Shown here: positions 12,877 to 25,349 of the stretch, piece after piece
Numbering within the stretch: the first letter of the stretch is position 1
Layout of the letters: each line of letters begins with the position of its first letter
Source of the DNA: Tubulanus polymorphus
Taxonomy: Eukaryota; Nemertea; Palaeonemertea; Tubulaniformes; Tubulanidae
Direction: 5' to 3'
Assembly: GCF_964204645.1 (NCBI RefSeq)
Contig: NC_134025.1
Span: 27,062,001-27,126,000, forward strand
Length of the DNA: 64,000 nt
Translations under genes and position numbers: made by a program
The notes under the pieces: generated by a model
Told to the model about the DNA's origin: nothing
Database searches by the model: none
The model's input: the letters and a program-made list of their open reading frames with translations, nothing else

Positions 12877-14963
12877 GCATTGACAACTTTAAATGGTTAA
12901 GATGTTTTTTCATCAGCTGTTAAAACAACGGAGTTCGATAAATTTATTCACTTGTTATTTTTTTCACGTCTGGAAAACATTCCATTGGTTTAAGTTGTAT
13001 TGTTGTTTTGTTTGGTTTAGTGAAGGTAGAACATTTCAATTTGATAGAAATGTGAATTCTTTAAAATCATATAACAGCTAGAATTTTCAAGAATTTTGAT
13101 TCATTGCAATACCTAAAATTCACGTTCGATAAATGCGCTTATTTGTAGATTAAATTTTTAGAAAATTACAAGGAAATATTTTTCCTTGCAGATTTTGTAG
13201 CAACGTTTTTAGGCTTAAATAGGCTGTGTTCATGTTATGAAAAAATGCGTATAGAATCAAAATGACATATTGTGATTAAAGCTGTAATGAAATACAATAA
13301 ATGTTATATATTTATCTAGAAATAATGTCTTAGTCGTTTTTTTGTGTTTGATATAGACGATTTGACTACATGAGGACTCGTGGTAGGGTCTCGATGTCAT
13401 CGATGTCGAATCCTTGGCGGGCGTTTGGCGAAGTATAGACTCGCATCGTTGTCATCAATCCATTTATGGACTTGCGTCTCAAAAGTGGCAACAGGTTTCA
13501 GGAGAAATAATTCAACCCAACTACAGAAACCCCGGGGACTTATTCAAGCGCGAGTCTGACCCTTCGAAAGAGCAATTTCAGACAGGAAATAGCATTCACA
13601 AGGGGTTCATAGGAATCTTAATCACAACCAGGAAATTGAGTGAATTAAAACGATGTAAATTTCTACACTTCTCACCAGCCCACCGGTTTGACGCCACGAG
13701 AAACTGTTACATGCTTGGCAAAAAACCCGAGCTGGACGTTTGGCCTAAAGTGAAGGTCTTCGGTTTATAAAGCTAGGTCTGATCCCATATCGCAGAGGAT
13801 TTCGCCGAGGATTTTTCCTTTTCTTTTGCTTCTGTTTCCTCGATAAGAATTGATTTATACTTTTTTTAAAATAATAATCCCGGCCCTGAAAGGCCCGGCG
13901 AATTTGGAAGCAGGAGAAAAATGCATTCAACAAAGGAACTGAAGCAAGCGCGTATGCAGCTGTTCGTCATCATATTTAAGGAAATCTGCCGGTCCTTTAT
14001 CCGTCGATGCCATTCCATGAGTCTGTTTGCGAGGCCTAGACTTTCCGTCCCGTTTGGTGTGAAAATCTTTGGGAGGAAAAATTTTTGGGAAGAAATATTG
14101 ACCCTGCATAGCGGACCAATATTGTCCACCCAAGCACCCCTATACAGGATAAAACCAGAGGCCAATCTCCGCCGTGTGCAGATCCGTGAATTAAAACGTC
14201 AGTCCGGTCCATTAGCCGGCAATATAGTCCGATCCATTAGTCCAAGAATCGCCAGGTGGCACTTTGGTCGATTCCGGAGCACAAAAACTAAAAAAAATTG
14301 AAAATTTGACACTTTCCCCCTTTGAAAATAATTAATTCAGGATTATCCGACAACAAATATAACTGCAATGTTAATCAGACATATCTAGAATAGACAGATA
14401 TTCTGTTTATAACGTGGTAAATATTGTAATGAAGGTTTGAGGTGGGTTTAAAGGCTTTTTAAATTAAAGGCTGTTGAAGAGTTGTAAGTTGTGGTGAAAA
14501 TAAATGGTGTACAGCCGTTCCACTTCCAGTACAGTAGGGGAACCCGTAACCACGACTGGTATTCAAACTACTAGTAGGCTGAAAGAAGCTCAAAGCTTCA
14601 TCCCTGATCGCGATCAGTGACAGTGATCGTATTTAGAGAATGAACCTGATATGTGCACTTTTTTGCCCTGTGAATTGGATGGTGGTTGGGAACGTCCACT
14701 TGACGAATTAGATAGGGTACAAGACTTAGAAGAGGTAGGGGTACTAAGCTGCCACTAGAACAGGCGGAACAAGTTGTTTCAGCAAGAACACCATAGGTTT
14801 ACCTAGTATCAGACTGGGGTTGATATAGTAAGGGTTTTGATGTTGAAAGAAGGTTAGAGAGGGAGGTAGGCCTAGGATTAGGGTATGAACCCACCGGTAG
14901 GGATCGTACCAGTTCATGTTGAATTATGTTTTAAATTGTTTTTTAGAGCACTAGGGATATATT
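12877..14963. other. TMTC2-MED14 intergenic region with unassigned open frames
   Basis: The region holds one unassigned open frame at 13414-13770 (+) of 118 codons. Several overlapping open frames of 62-126 codons lie on both strands between 13745 and 14301. None shows a motif I recognise. Local GC is higher than in the flanks, which could mean a decayed transposon or a lineage-specific exon. The 5' UTR and promoter of MED14 should lie in the last kilobase, but I see no clear core element there. Confidence 0.5.
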
Positions 14964-17900
14964 ATGGCCCCGGTTGATAATCAACAGCAGCAGATAATGG
15001 CGGCATCAGCAGCTCCACATCCTCAAGCAGGTGGTGGCACTATTTCATTAGCGACACTCATAGATTTCATCGTTCAAAGAACATATCATGAAATTACAGT
15101 ACTTTCAGAATTGTAAGTGCAAACTATTCACCAGCGGATAGATTAGAGTTTAGTGTAATAATGATAATAGAAATATAATTGACTGGGTTTTTTTTAAATT
15201 AATTTCTAGATTGCCCAGGAAAACTGATATGGAAAGGTATGTATTTATTATTTTTCTCATATTTTTTTGAATTCTTAGAACGTTCGTCAATTTCTTTGTT
15301 TTCCTGCTTTTCATCATCATTATGCATGGAATACCAATGAGCTTCAAAATGTTTTATAGGAAAATTGAGATTGTACAATTTGCGAGTAGAACACGCCAGT
15401 TATTTGTCAGACTGCTGGCACTGGTTAAATGGGCTAACAGCGCTGGAAAAGTGGATAGATGTGGGGTATGTATGGTACTTCGTTTTATGCCAATAATCAT
15501 TTTCACATATTTGAATGATTTGAAAGAAAAACTTGTTTGTCGCTATTTTAGCTCATATCGAACTTTCTCGACCAACAAGCGATGTTGTTTGTTGACACAG
15601 CTGACATGCTCGCCAAATTATCACGGGAAACCCTTGTCCATGGCAGGTAATAATAAATATCATAAAGTAATATCTAAGAGTTTTCAAGATAATTTTCTGT
15701 ATATGAGATTAGCTGATAAACTATGAATACAAATTCATTCATTTCTAGATTGCCAAACTTTTCCCTTCCATGCGCTATCGATGTATTAGTAACTGGATCA
15801 TATCCTAGGCTACCAACGTGTATCAGGGTAAGTTTTGATTTGTTAATTACCCGAGGTTGAATAACTATAAAGGCTTTCATGTTTCAAGAATCATGCGGAA
15901 TATATTGTATTTCGATGTTTCAATAATGAAATTGGTGATTCATGTTTCATTGTAAATGAAAATACATGTACTACTGCTTCATCGTATTAGAAATATTTTG
16001 AATTTATAGATAATTGGGATTATGAAATTTTGTAGGAAAAGATAGTGCCACCAGATCCTATAACAGCCGTACAGAAACATACTACATTGAAACGTCTGGG
16101 GCAGATCATTCAGCATCGACTGGTTACGTGCGATTTACCGCCGCAATTACATAAACTCAAAATCGGTAATGATTCGAGCATTATTTAAAATGAATACAAT
16201 TCAGTCATTGCTGCATCTTTTAATCGGAATTGAATCTTATTGTGAATTTGTGCAGAAAATGGTCGCGTAAAGTTTCATGTTGATCATGAATTCGAAGTTA
16301 CTCTGACTATAATGGGAGATGGTGTCATTATTCCGTGGCGATTGTTAGATATTGATATTTTGGTCGAAGACCATGAGACCGGTGGTAAGTATGACACAAA
16401 TCTCTTCAATATACCCTAGCAAGCAATAAGAATTTGAACCCACTCTTGTGGTCATTATCCACTACAGATGTACTACACTGTCTAATTAATTTATTCAATC
16501 TGGTTAATGATTAAATCTTGTATCCGGTATGTTGATTCGTGGTGCTAATTTTTTCAGATGGAAAGGCGCTTGTTCATTCAATGCAGATTCACTACATACA
16601 TCAGTTAATACAATCTCGTTTACTGGAGAATGATCGACCATTACACGATCTGTATAATCTACTACGTATCCTTTGAAAATTTCATTTACATCTCATAAAA
16701 ACTACTACTTTATATTGTTCAATGATAGAATTCTATCATCAAAGATTCATATCCTTAATTATGAATCTTTACTGTATTGTTCAATTGAATATTTGTTTCT
16801 TTAACCAATAAACAGATAGTTTCTGTCAATCCTTACAGCTAGAGGTTTTACATTCTCAGGTGCGTGTTGATTTATCATTTAATCAACTTTTAAGTTTTAT
16901 CACACATTTATCGGTATACCTGTATATAATTTGATTTGAACTGTGTTTTTAGACTCAGAGATTGCTCGGTGAAAGGCTCGGTGAATATGCACGGATTGAT
17001 GAATACCTGGCTGGTAAATGTTTACTGCTTTCTTACTGGAGGGATGCGAATAAAAAACACTACGAAGCTTCTCAAAAAGGTGAACTATTTGAATTTTATG
17101 CTCATCGAGGTATCCTTAGTATCGATGCTTTACTAAATGATTGTCAACTTAAAATATTTATTGTTTTAGTGTTTAAGTTAAGCGTCCACATTGATGAACA
17201 AGATGTCAGTAAACCACTGCAGGTTACTCATGTGCCTAGTCTTCTTGAACAAGATAGCATTAAAGTTGGACAAGCTATCAGGGTATGTCTTTATGAAAGT
17301 GTTTGCATAATTGAATGAAATGAATAAGAAAATAGATGTTCATCGTTATATTTCATTTCAGAGTGATCATTTGTCCATAGAAAAATTGCTTGTTCAGAGC
17401 ATCGGAGTCAGAAGCCAAGCAAAATTGAAGGTAATACGTACAGTTGTAATACATTGTTTTCAAGTTAAAGTTTTCTATTATACATTGGATTAAAAATGTA
17501 CGTAAAGAGGAATTATGTGATTGAAATGTTGAAAAAGGGAATCAAATGAACTTCAAGGCTTTGATATTAAATGAGGTACAAGCTACGTGGTAACATATCG
17601 ATCTTTGTTTCGAAATCACTAGGCAGTTTACTGTTGGTTGGTGTCTAGAATCTTTTGATTCAATGTTTTCTTAAAACATGTTTGTTTATTTCAGGAATTG
17701 CAAAAGGAACTGCAGGAATTCGTTAACGGACCGTGTAAGTATTACCATTCATTCCGAAGTGTTGGACGTAGATTTCATGATGAAACTCTTCACTCAATAT
17801 TTCATGAATCGGATATTTTTGCAGGTGATATCGGTGAAATCCCGCCAGTTATGTATATACCATTACTTGAGCCACATATAACTTCGGAGATGTTAAGAAT

Positions 17901-20900
17901 TAGTGTCGATATGCAACGGGGGACATTCCTTGCTTCTGTAGCGCAATATCCAGGTATAATTTCGCCATAAACAATCTGATCTCTGACTTTTCATGTATTT
18001 CTTTCTGCGTCTGACGATACTTTTTTTCATGTTGGCAGGCTGCGAAATGGCAACGGATATTGAAGATTGTTTGAACAATGAGAAAACGTCGGTGGTTCCA
18101 TTATTGACAAGTCTCAAGTGAGTTGAAAGTTTTCTGTAATATGAGTATCTCTGCAGACAAAAACTGTGCAGTTTGATGATATTTTTACAGATTGTGGTTA
18201 GCGATGAAACGCTGTGAGAAATCAATACAGCATCTTTCAGCTTTGGCGTGTCATCACCTTCCGATAGTCAATTTGTCAGATCATCCTTTAGCGCAGCTCG
18301 GACCTCACAAACTATTCATCAGAGTTGCGAAACAAAGCAATAGTTATGTTGTAAGTTAAAAATCTGGGTCTGAGTCCTGGGTTTAAGTCTATGCTGGTTC
18401 TGTAGCCAAACTATGAACTCTAGAAGACCAATCATTATTTAAGACCACTTTTGGAAATTACATTAAGCAGGGTTCCCACCGGTTTTGAAAAGTCTTGGAA
18501 AGTTTTGGAAAATGGAAATTTTTTTTCCAGGCCCTGGAAAAGCTATGGAAATTTTGTTTTTCTCTATGGCTATGGAAAAAGTATGGAAAATCAGAAAATT
18601 ACCTCTAGATAAAAATTTCCTTCAATTTTGAATTATAGGCTATAGGCCTAAGCAAATTGTCTCTATTAAGAATTTTGATATCAAAAGGGAGTTGTCATTT
18701 TCCAGATAACAGGTTATATACAGCCACTACACATTTTAGAACAATCTTTATGAAAACACTGTGTGGATGGTATTGCTAATTGACACTAATTTACTTTGAA
18801 TGAATGGTTAGGCCTTATAGCATTGTAATTCAGTGCAAATGAAAAGTGTGCAAGTTAGGCCTAGACTTTATAGCCGCGATCACAGGGCGATGATATGACC
18901 GGGATAAGTCTCAAGCCAAATTTGAGCCGTGCCTAATTAGAGAACGCCTTCACAGGCAAACCACTCACCCGATACTCAAAACAGTGCTTAAACTAAGTGA
19001 AGTGGGTCATTTCTGGAACCAGTTGCAATTCAAACGCAATCATTTTTCACGTTCTAAAATTTGGCGCAATTTACTGCTATGTATGAAGAAATGAAATTTT
19101 CTACACAGGTGGTTGATACAGTAGAGAATCCAGATCATTCTGTGAAATACAGATACTATTTCTTGGAAGTTCTACCAGACACGTATAAACCAATGGATGG
19201 TGAAAACATGGATGGTGTGCCCCAGTTATACCTCACGGCTGGTCATTTGACTGAATTAGATACCTTTGTCATTACTCATGGGCCCTGTACTAACATTAAA
19301 GGTACCTTGTTTTCTGTGTTGATTAAGAAGTAAATATGTCCAATGTGATAGACATAGAATTAGAAGCACATGTGGCTTACCAAGTCATGTTGTTGATTAA
19401 GAAAATTTGAAACAAAAAAGTGTGTTCTTAGCAGGTGCATTATGATTGATAAAGCCGTTTGAATGTTTGGTATCTTACACTTTCAACATGTTCTTATTTC
19501 AGTTGAATCTGAATCTCCTGAGAAAAGTCTTGTTACCAAGAAAAGAAAGGTAAAGCTTACATAAACGTGCTTGAAAATATCTCTACATGAAATACAAAAT
19601 AAAGAAGAGAAAGTAAAATCTTTTCTTCAATTTCATTTCAGTTATATATGGAAGAATCTACAGAACCAGTGCAGAAAAAATCAAAATTACCGCCTTATTT
19701 TGTGCCAGAGTTGACTCATATGTTAGCTCTTTGTGAAGAAGAAGTTCCATTCATCAGTCTGAGTCAAAGGGTGAGATGTATAAGATACCTAAAAGACTTG
19801 GTCAAATGACGCTTTGAAATTGGCTGTTTAATGATCTTATTATTTTATATATTCAGTTGATGAAGAGGGATTTGTCGCATCAAGGAATTCAAGTGGATGG
19901 AAATGGATCTTGTTTGTGTCTCACATTGCTCGAGTAAGTCTCTCCTAATGGTCATTCATATAATGTTGTTGTATGACGCTCACAGATGGAGCTTAAGTTC
20001 TCGCTTTGTATACTAGTGGACTACCACAAATATGAGAAAATTAAAGAGATAATTTCTATATGTTTGAGAACTCCCACCATTGCTTTGTGAAACTCAAGAC
20101 AAAGAAAATTTTTTGTTTCAGTTTGCCGTTCAGCAGTGAAATATCACCGGCCGTTATAAAATCGCTGAAGTCAAATATCCTTTCGTGTAAATTTAGAATG
20201 CAGAAAAAGGTTGTCAGGATATGGCTCGTTGAGGTAATTTCTTCTCTAATTTCGTCATATAAAGCAATTGGATACCAAGGGAAAGAACAATTCAGATTTC
20301 ATTGAATTACTTTTCCCTTAACAGAAAATGCGCCACTAATGGAGAGAGTTTAGGCAATTCTGTTGCGATAAGTTAGCCTATGGCTCTTTACGTCCTTCTA
20401 CTTGTTTTCTAGTCAGTAAATTGATTGTGTTAATGTGATTATCTCCTGTATTTTTAGTTGATGTTCACATCCTCTCCGATACAGAGTACAAACCCCAAAG
20501 AATGCGGTAAGAGACTCTTTATTGAACAACTGTAGACTGCTCCTAACTCGAATCAATTCGGACAAGTTTTTGTTTGAGTTAGAAAATGGAAATTGAATTG
20601 ACATTCTTTTGTAATGGTTCTATGGTTTGTGTTTGAGTTGACTGATAATTCAATTCATAAGGTTTTTAATGAAGAGCAGTCTACTGTTTATTTCTGTTTC
20701 GATATTGATTTTGTTTTATGATTTCTTAAAGTCATCTTATATCTTTAGATATAAGATTACTTTTATTCAACCGGTTTATCAAATTAAGTTATTCACACCA
20801 CCCTTGGGTCTTAGACTTCTGTAAGGCCCTTAAGATTCAGAATGCTCCATCAATTTAAATTTATATGTGAAAAAGAGTAAAGTATTTGAAAAAAATCTGA

Positions 20901-21299
20901 AAAGGCCACTTTCTGTCAAACAAAGTAAAAACTTCAAAAAAGAAAGTCCATGGGTACCGTCGTGCTAATGAATGCCCTTTCCTAGTTGATTTGCCCTTAA
21001 AGAATATTTGCTAAGACCCTCAGATCTTTCCCCTAGATTCACCCCTGCCATTGTAAGATGAGCTGTCAAAGAAAAAGCTTTAAATTTGTTAGAAATACGT
21101 GTTGGTCGCGATTGTATTATTCTTTATATACCGTTTAAAACAGAATTTAATTATTCAGGTCCAGTACACAGGGTATACCTTCAATATGACTTGATGGGTC
21201 CGGACAATATGAGTAAACTAGTCACCGACCTGCAGGATGATCTGAACGCGATCGCTCGCTTGTACGGCGCTGTCGTAGACTTCGCTGAGACATTAAACG
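14964..21299 (+). CDS. MED14: MED14: Mediator backbone subunit 14, 23 exons, 3' end not found
   Basis: MED14 is the scaffold joining the Mediator head, middle and tail in RNA polymerase II transcription. Exons: 14964-15112, 15210-15236, 15360-15465, 15552-15646, 15749-15827, 16036-16165, 16256-16384, 16558-16665, 16816-16859, 16953-17079, 17170-17282, 17362-17430, 17695-17734, 17825-17953, 18039-18117, 18191-18350, 19109-19301, 19503-19549, 19642-19770, 19857-19933, 20122-20233, 20458-20506, 21159-21299. Phases agree throughout, giving 777 codons. The ATG is followed by MAPV, a Gln/Ala-rich stretch, then the MED14 N-terminal domain: [20 protein letters not shown] (exon 3), [51 protein letters not shown] and DHLSIEKLL. 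The last exon ends LNAIARLYG...FAETLNG at a good donor (GTAAGA, 21300). That is near residue 780 of about 1450 in human MED14. No later exon was recognised before the next gene. Identification is by remembered family sequence. Confidence 0.93.
18468..18650. repeat. CAGGGTTCCCACC repeat, possible hAT-type MITE fragment
   Basis: The left end CAGGGTTCCCACCGG is followed by repeated TGGAAA and TGGAAAA words (GTCTTGGAAAG, CCTGGAAAAG, CTATGGAAA). I recall very similar sequence as a dispersed repeat in several animal genomes, often with hAT-like ends. No matching inverted right end was seen, so the copy looks truncated and the right boundary is approximate. Confidence 0.4.
18871..19065. mobile_element. 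TA-flanked MITE family, copy 1 (3'-truncated)
   Basis: The copy begins TAGCCGCGATCACA directly after a TA and carries the family's internal words (CCAAATTTGAGCC, CTAATTAGAGAACG, CACTTC-type block). The block shared with copy 7 runs through GTGCTTAAACTAAG and TTTCTGGAACCAGT. The right terminus is not recognisable, so the end is approximate. Confidence 0.5.
20530..20686. mobile_element. pogo/Tigger-type MITE (157 bp) in a MED14 intron
   Basis: Near-perfect inverted ends are present: TGTAGACTGCTC on the left and GAGCAGTCTACTG on the right. Internal TAACTCGAATC and GAGTTAG words are typical of short pogo/Tigger-derived elements, which begin CAGTA. The left terminal base pair seems mutated (CTGT in place of CAGT). 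It has no coding capacity. The class assignment rests on recalled end sequences. Confidence 0.55.
20734..20757. repeat. Perfect short inverted repeat
   Basis: Two 11-base arms (ATCTTATATCT and AGATATAAGAT) are separated by two Ts inside a MED14 intron. It could form a hairpin, but an AT-rich palindrome of this length can arise by chance. Confidence 0.5.
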
Positions 21300-21397
21300 G
21301 TAAGATTGAATGATAGGAAAAGATGGAGGTTAAACAATAACAACAACGCAACTTTTAAAATTTTTATTTCGATTATATTCGAAGATGAAACTCATCA

Positions 21398-21403
21398 AAT
21401 AAA
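21398..21403 (+). promoter_or_regulatory. Candidate intronic poly(A) signal after the last visible MED14 exon
   Basis: If the donor at 21300 is not used, the frame continues G-K-I-E and stops at TGA 21311-21313, with AATAAA about 85 bases later. This could yield a short MED14 isoform of 781 residues. The hexamer alone is weak evidence in AT-rich sequence. Confidence 0.3.
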
Positions 21404-21470
21404 TACATAACTCTGTTCTCCTAAAAAAAGAATCATTTGCACGATAACCTAAGTTTATCTTGTTCTTTAA

Positions 21471-21751
21471 CCCTTTCAGTGCGCCTACACTGCAGTGCGG
21501 TGTATAAATCAGTGATAGATTTTGCTAGTACACCGCAATGCGGTGTATTGATGTAATTAGTAATTATCTCTCTTGAAAAATGGCAGCACCTGTCAAACAT
21601 AGTGAAATACTAGTAATTAACGATACACTGCACCGCGGTGTAGACGCACTATAGTGGTATTCCTGTTATTCAACACAATAGGGTGAAATTTTTAAAAATT
21701 TTCAAATTATCTCCAGCACTATAGGGTATTGATTAGTCAGCACTGAAAGGG
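21471..21751. mobile_element. piggyBac-type MITE, complete, 281 bp
   Basis: The element begins CCCTTTCAGTGC and ends GCACTGAAAGGG, a perfect 12-base inverted repeat. It is bounded on both sides by TTAA (21467-21470 and 21752-21755), the target duplication typical of piggyBac transposons. A second, imperfect inverted pair lies inside: CTACACTGCAGTGCGGTGTA near 21484 against TACACTGCACCGCGGTGTAG near 21626. There is no open frame, so it would have moved using another element's transposase. Confidence 0.85.
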
Positions 21752-24700
21752 TTAAGGAAAGAATTAATGGATTTAGCCAGTGTCTTTTGAATTTATTGAT
21801 AATTGGCTATTGAAGTCACTAAACGTAGTAGCGCTTGACATATTCTTCCAATATAATGGAGTTACGTGTCTTAGGTCTTGTACTCTTTGTTCGGGGAAAT
21901 GTAGCGACAGTTCCTCTGACTGACAATCTCAACCGACCGATCAAACCATCAGCCAGTAATTCGACCTTGCACTATATTGACACAAACCAGTTTTACGATG
22001 TAGCTTCCGCTTTCATGCGGATTAATGCCTCGTGCTGTGACTATCGCACACCTTTAAAACGGCTTCCGTACCGGCAAATAAATGAAAGATGACTAAGAGA
22101 TACACATTACAAATTCGAATTTGCAATAAAACAGCCCTTCGCCATTTTTGGGATGGACTTGCTATTTCCAGCTGCTATTTTCATCTCACAAAAAAAATAT
22201 ACCCCTCAATTACCCTGAAAGTGTATTGAATTAAAGTTGCAGTTTGTGTCATAGAATATGAAATATATACAGAATGTAGTTGTATTGTATAGTGTATATG
22301 ATATAGACAGTAATGTGAATTCTCCGAGGTGTTGTTTCTGTAACTTCACTGCCCACATTCATGGATACGATTCTGAAAACACGACACCAATTTTATGTAA
22401 CTTCTTTTAGCCGGTATATATATTCCTGTACATGACATCGATGCTTCACAGCACACTAATGACTATCAGCCCACTCGGGAGTGGTTTTTTTTTGGAGAGT
22501 TGTTGATTGTCGACTGAGCAATCGAGTCGTCTGAGTTGTGTTGTTTGATTTCGTGTTTTATAGTACTCTTTATCAGAATGAAGTGTATTTGGTGAACCGT
22601 CAATGAAGTGCCACTCCAGCTCGGCGTAAAAAATGTTTGATAATCATAATGAAAAGTATGAACAAATCATTATATTTTTCTAATTGATCAGTTTTAGCTG
22701 CTTTCCATGGATTTGTTTCTACTCAGAGTTTCAGTTTTATGTTGTATTTCTTAAATGATTGATATCGAATCTATGATATGTCGTGGGTTCATTGTGTTTA
22801 TCTTGGCCAATATGTTTGTTTGTCACTCAACGTCATATAATCCTGTCTCGTATAAGGCTTTAAATCTTCATGAAACGCTGATGTTTGTTATGACTGACTC
22901 CAAGAGCACATTTTCTACAAGGCTCAACTAGTTGATGTAGGCTATTGCAGACCTGCCCCTATTTGAGCGTAGTATCTACTCTTTTCAAGAGCTCAACAAC
23001 TACCAAAAACATTAAGATACTCTCAAAATCAGAATGATTTCTATTTCATTTTCGATCAAAACTTCCATTTTTTATGTCAAATTACTTGAATTTTTTGGTA
23101 AAAAGTATTACAATTTGAGATGGGCAGGTAGTCTGGTCTGCTATTATAGCTTCCCTATGGAAACAGTAATTGTAGCAGTTGAAACAGTTTCTCTCAAATC
23201 AAGTCAATTAATCAATTTATGAATTTCATTTCTCAGGAAAACTAAGAATCGTAAAGCTGCATTGTTTGGCACAAGTACACTATCATGGACACAGTTTACT
23301 AAGTTTACATTTAGGACAAGAAAAGTGTCGACACCAGGTCCATATTACACTTGTCTTCATTATATCAAGGTTCTTTCATCTTCTGACATTAGTTTAACAT
23401 ATCAGAGGGTTTGACTAGAGCTAAGTTATGAGTGTCAGATAGATGGTCGGTTAGATGGATATCGAGACCTAACGAAAGTGAGTCAACTCGCAATCATTCA
23501 TCGGATTTTGTTTCACGGCGCTTTTATTTCCTGTAACGGGTAGCGTTGGTGTGTGAAGTACCAACAGACTTTTTACAAATTCATGACACATTTTTTGTAA
23601 ATGCTGATGGCGGAACCTTTTTATCTAAACCCGAGAAATCTGATATATCGCTTCATCGTTGTCCGTTCCGACAATGTGATTATTTCTCGATGTATTACTT
23701 TATTTTGAGGGTTATTTTGACAGCTAATCTGCGGTAATACTACACGTTTAATGGCTGGTTGACACTGGTGGATTCAATGTTTACTTGAAAATAGCGCATG
23801 AGCCTATTTCAGCCCTTTCAAAGTCAGCTGCAGAGTCCCTAAACCCATTAACCGATGATAATATGGTTTTATCATTATACTGACAAAAGCTTTTGCGTAG
23901 GTTAGTTTCTATAGAATTCTGTATTCGAAGGGTCGATTCAGTTTTTAGCGTGGATTCGCTATTCGTGGAGAGGAGTTATAACACAACAGTCGGAAACCAT
24001 TTGGGAATGGATGACAAGCGGTAAGACACACAATGAGAAAAGCTTTATGACCGTGATCTGAAAATAGTATCTAAACCTTAACCGGAATTGCCTAGAAGGA
24101 GAATTGGATTGCTCGGCGCCGTAATAAAGATGCCATTGACATGTTTGTTTAATGCCAGTTTTTACCTCCTGCCCCCTGTACTGCCTTAATTTGATTACGG
24201 AACCAGTTCGACTAAAAGCAATTCTTTTGAGGTACATTTCAAGTTGTTACAATCGCGGCATCGATGCGTTTTCTTGGATGGCGGTCGGCCGGAGTCTGCT
24301 TTTATCTCACGAATAGTGATTACACACGTTCAATGACATCCTCCGCGGCCGCACCACCCCGAACCCATTAGATAAATACGGGCGGAAATAGAAATTGGCT
24401 TGAAATGTATCAGAAGAACCTATCTATCAATTTATTAATGAAAATTAACTTGACATTTTGACTATTGGATTTTGTACGGATTGATAGTCCGCTTCCATCT
24501 CCTTCCATTTCCTGCATGTGCCGTGTAAAACTGTTGCACTCACGTTTAATGGTTTTTTCTCATCGAATCCGCGGCGTAATCGCTTTTTTGTTTTTCCTGA
24601 TATGGATTTTCCCCTGGTAACACTTCGTCTAATTCCATGGCGTCGACTGATCGATGACAATGGCCCGAGAAAACGGTGCGTTTTCGGTCGGAGACATTAT

Positions 24701-25349
24701 TGGCTTAAGATAAAACGCTGCGAAATTTAAAGTTGTGATCTTTGTGATTCTATCCACACGGCCACTTTCCTTTCAATTATCTATTTCCTACTTCGATGCT
24801 TTTTCTTTGATAAAAATTGTTTTTGAAATTCAAGAACATGTTTGAATTAGGAAACATTGAGCTGTTCCGTGAAACGGACTAATGAATTGTCTTCGAATAG
24901 CTCACGTTGCAAAAGGTACGGAGAAGATTGTTAAAACTAGTTGAACGTACTTATTGGTTCGTTGATCGTTCGTATATTGGAATTACTTGTAACGATGAAA
25001 TAATGCATTCCCTTGCAGAATGAATATATATGTGTGCAATAAATCCGTGACCGCGAATGTCATCTATTCATTACGATCCTCCGATGGATATAATGATGGA
25101 TTTTAGTGCACTGACGGTTGTTGTTGGTCATTTATCCTTAGCATTATAGTTACTACCTCATCTTAGTCGAACAACTCTCATTAAATGTTACTCGCTCGTG
25201 TGGTTGCACTAATTGCATGACGCGATGACATTATATCACATTTCGGACGACGTTCCGAAACTAGAATGTATCAAACTATCGCTATAAAAACTCGTATCTC
25301 TATGATAGTATTCCCGATATGGATGGATGTTAAAAATAGCTTAACATTG

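Larger units (their letters stand above)
18351..19108 (+). other. MED14 intron holding two repeat copies
   Basis: This 758-base intron is among the longest in the gene. It contains the CAGGGTTCCCACC repeat (from 18468) and a partial copy of the TA-flanked MITE family (from 18871), listed separately. The true acceptor is the AG at 19107-19108. The frame happens to be open upstream of it from 19061, but only the sequence from VVDTVEN onward aligns with MED14. Confidence 0.7.

Noticed and set aside
13927-14165. Antisense open frames between TMTC2 and MED14 as real genes
   Set aside because: Several overlapping frames on both strands are equally open and none is recognisable, so no one frame can be preferred.
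21835-22092. An 85-codon open frame with a hydrophobic start as a secreted peptide or the next MED14 exon
   Set aside because: It does not resemble the expected MED14 sequence and has no convincing signal peptide or processing sites.
23238-23330. Sequence after a TTTCTCAG acceptor as the next MED14 exon
   Set aside because: The frame that would continue MED14 gives a His/Leu-rich peptide with no similarity to the expected region.
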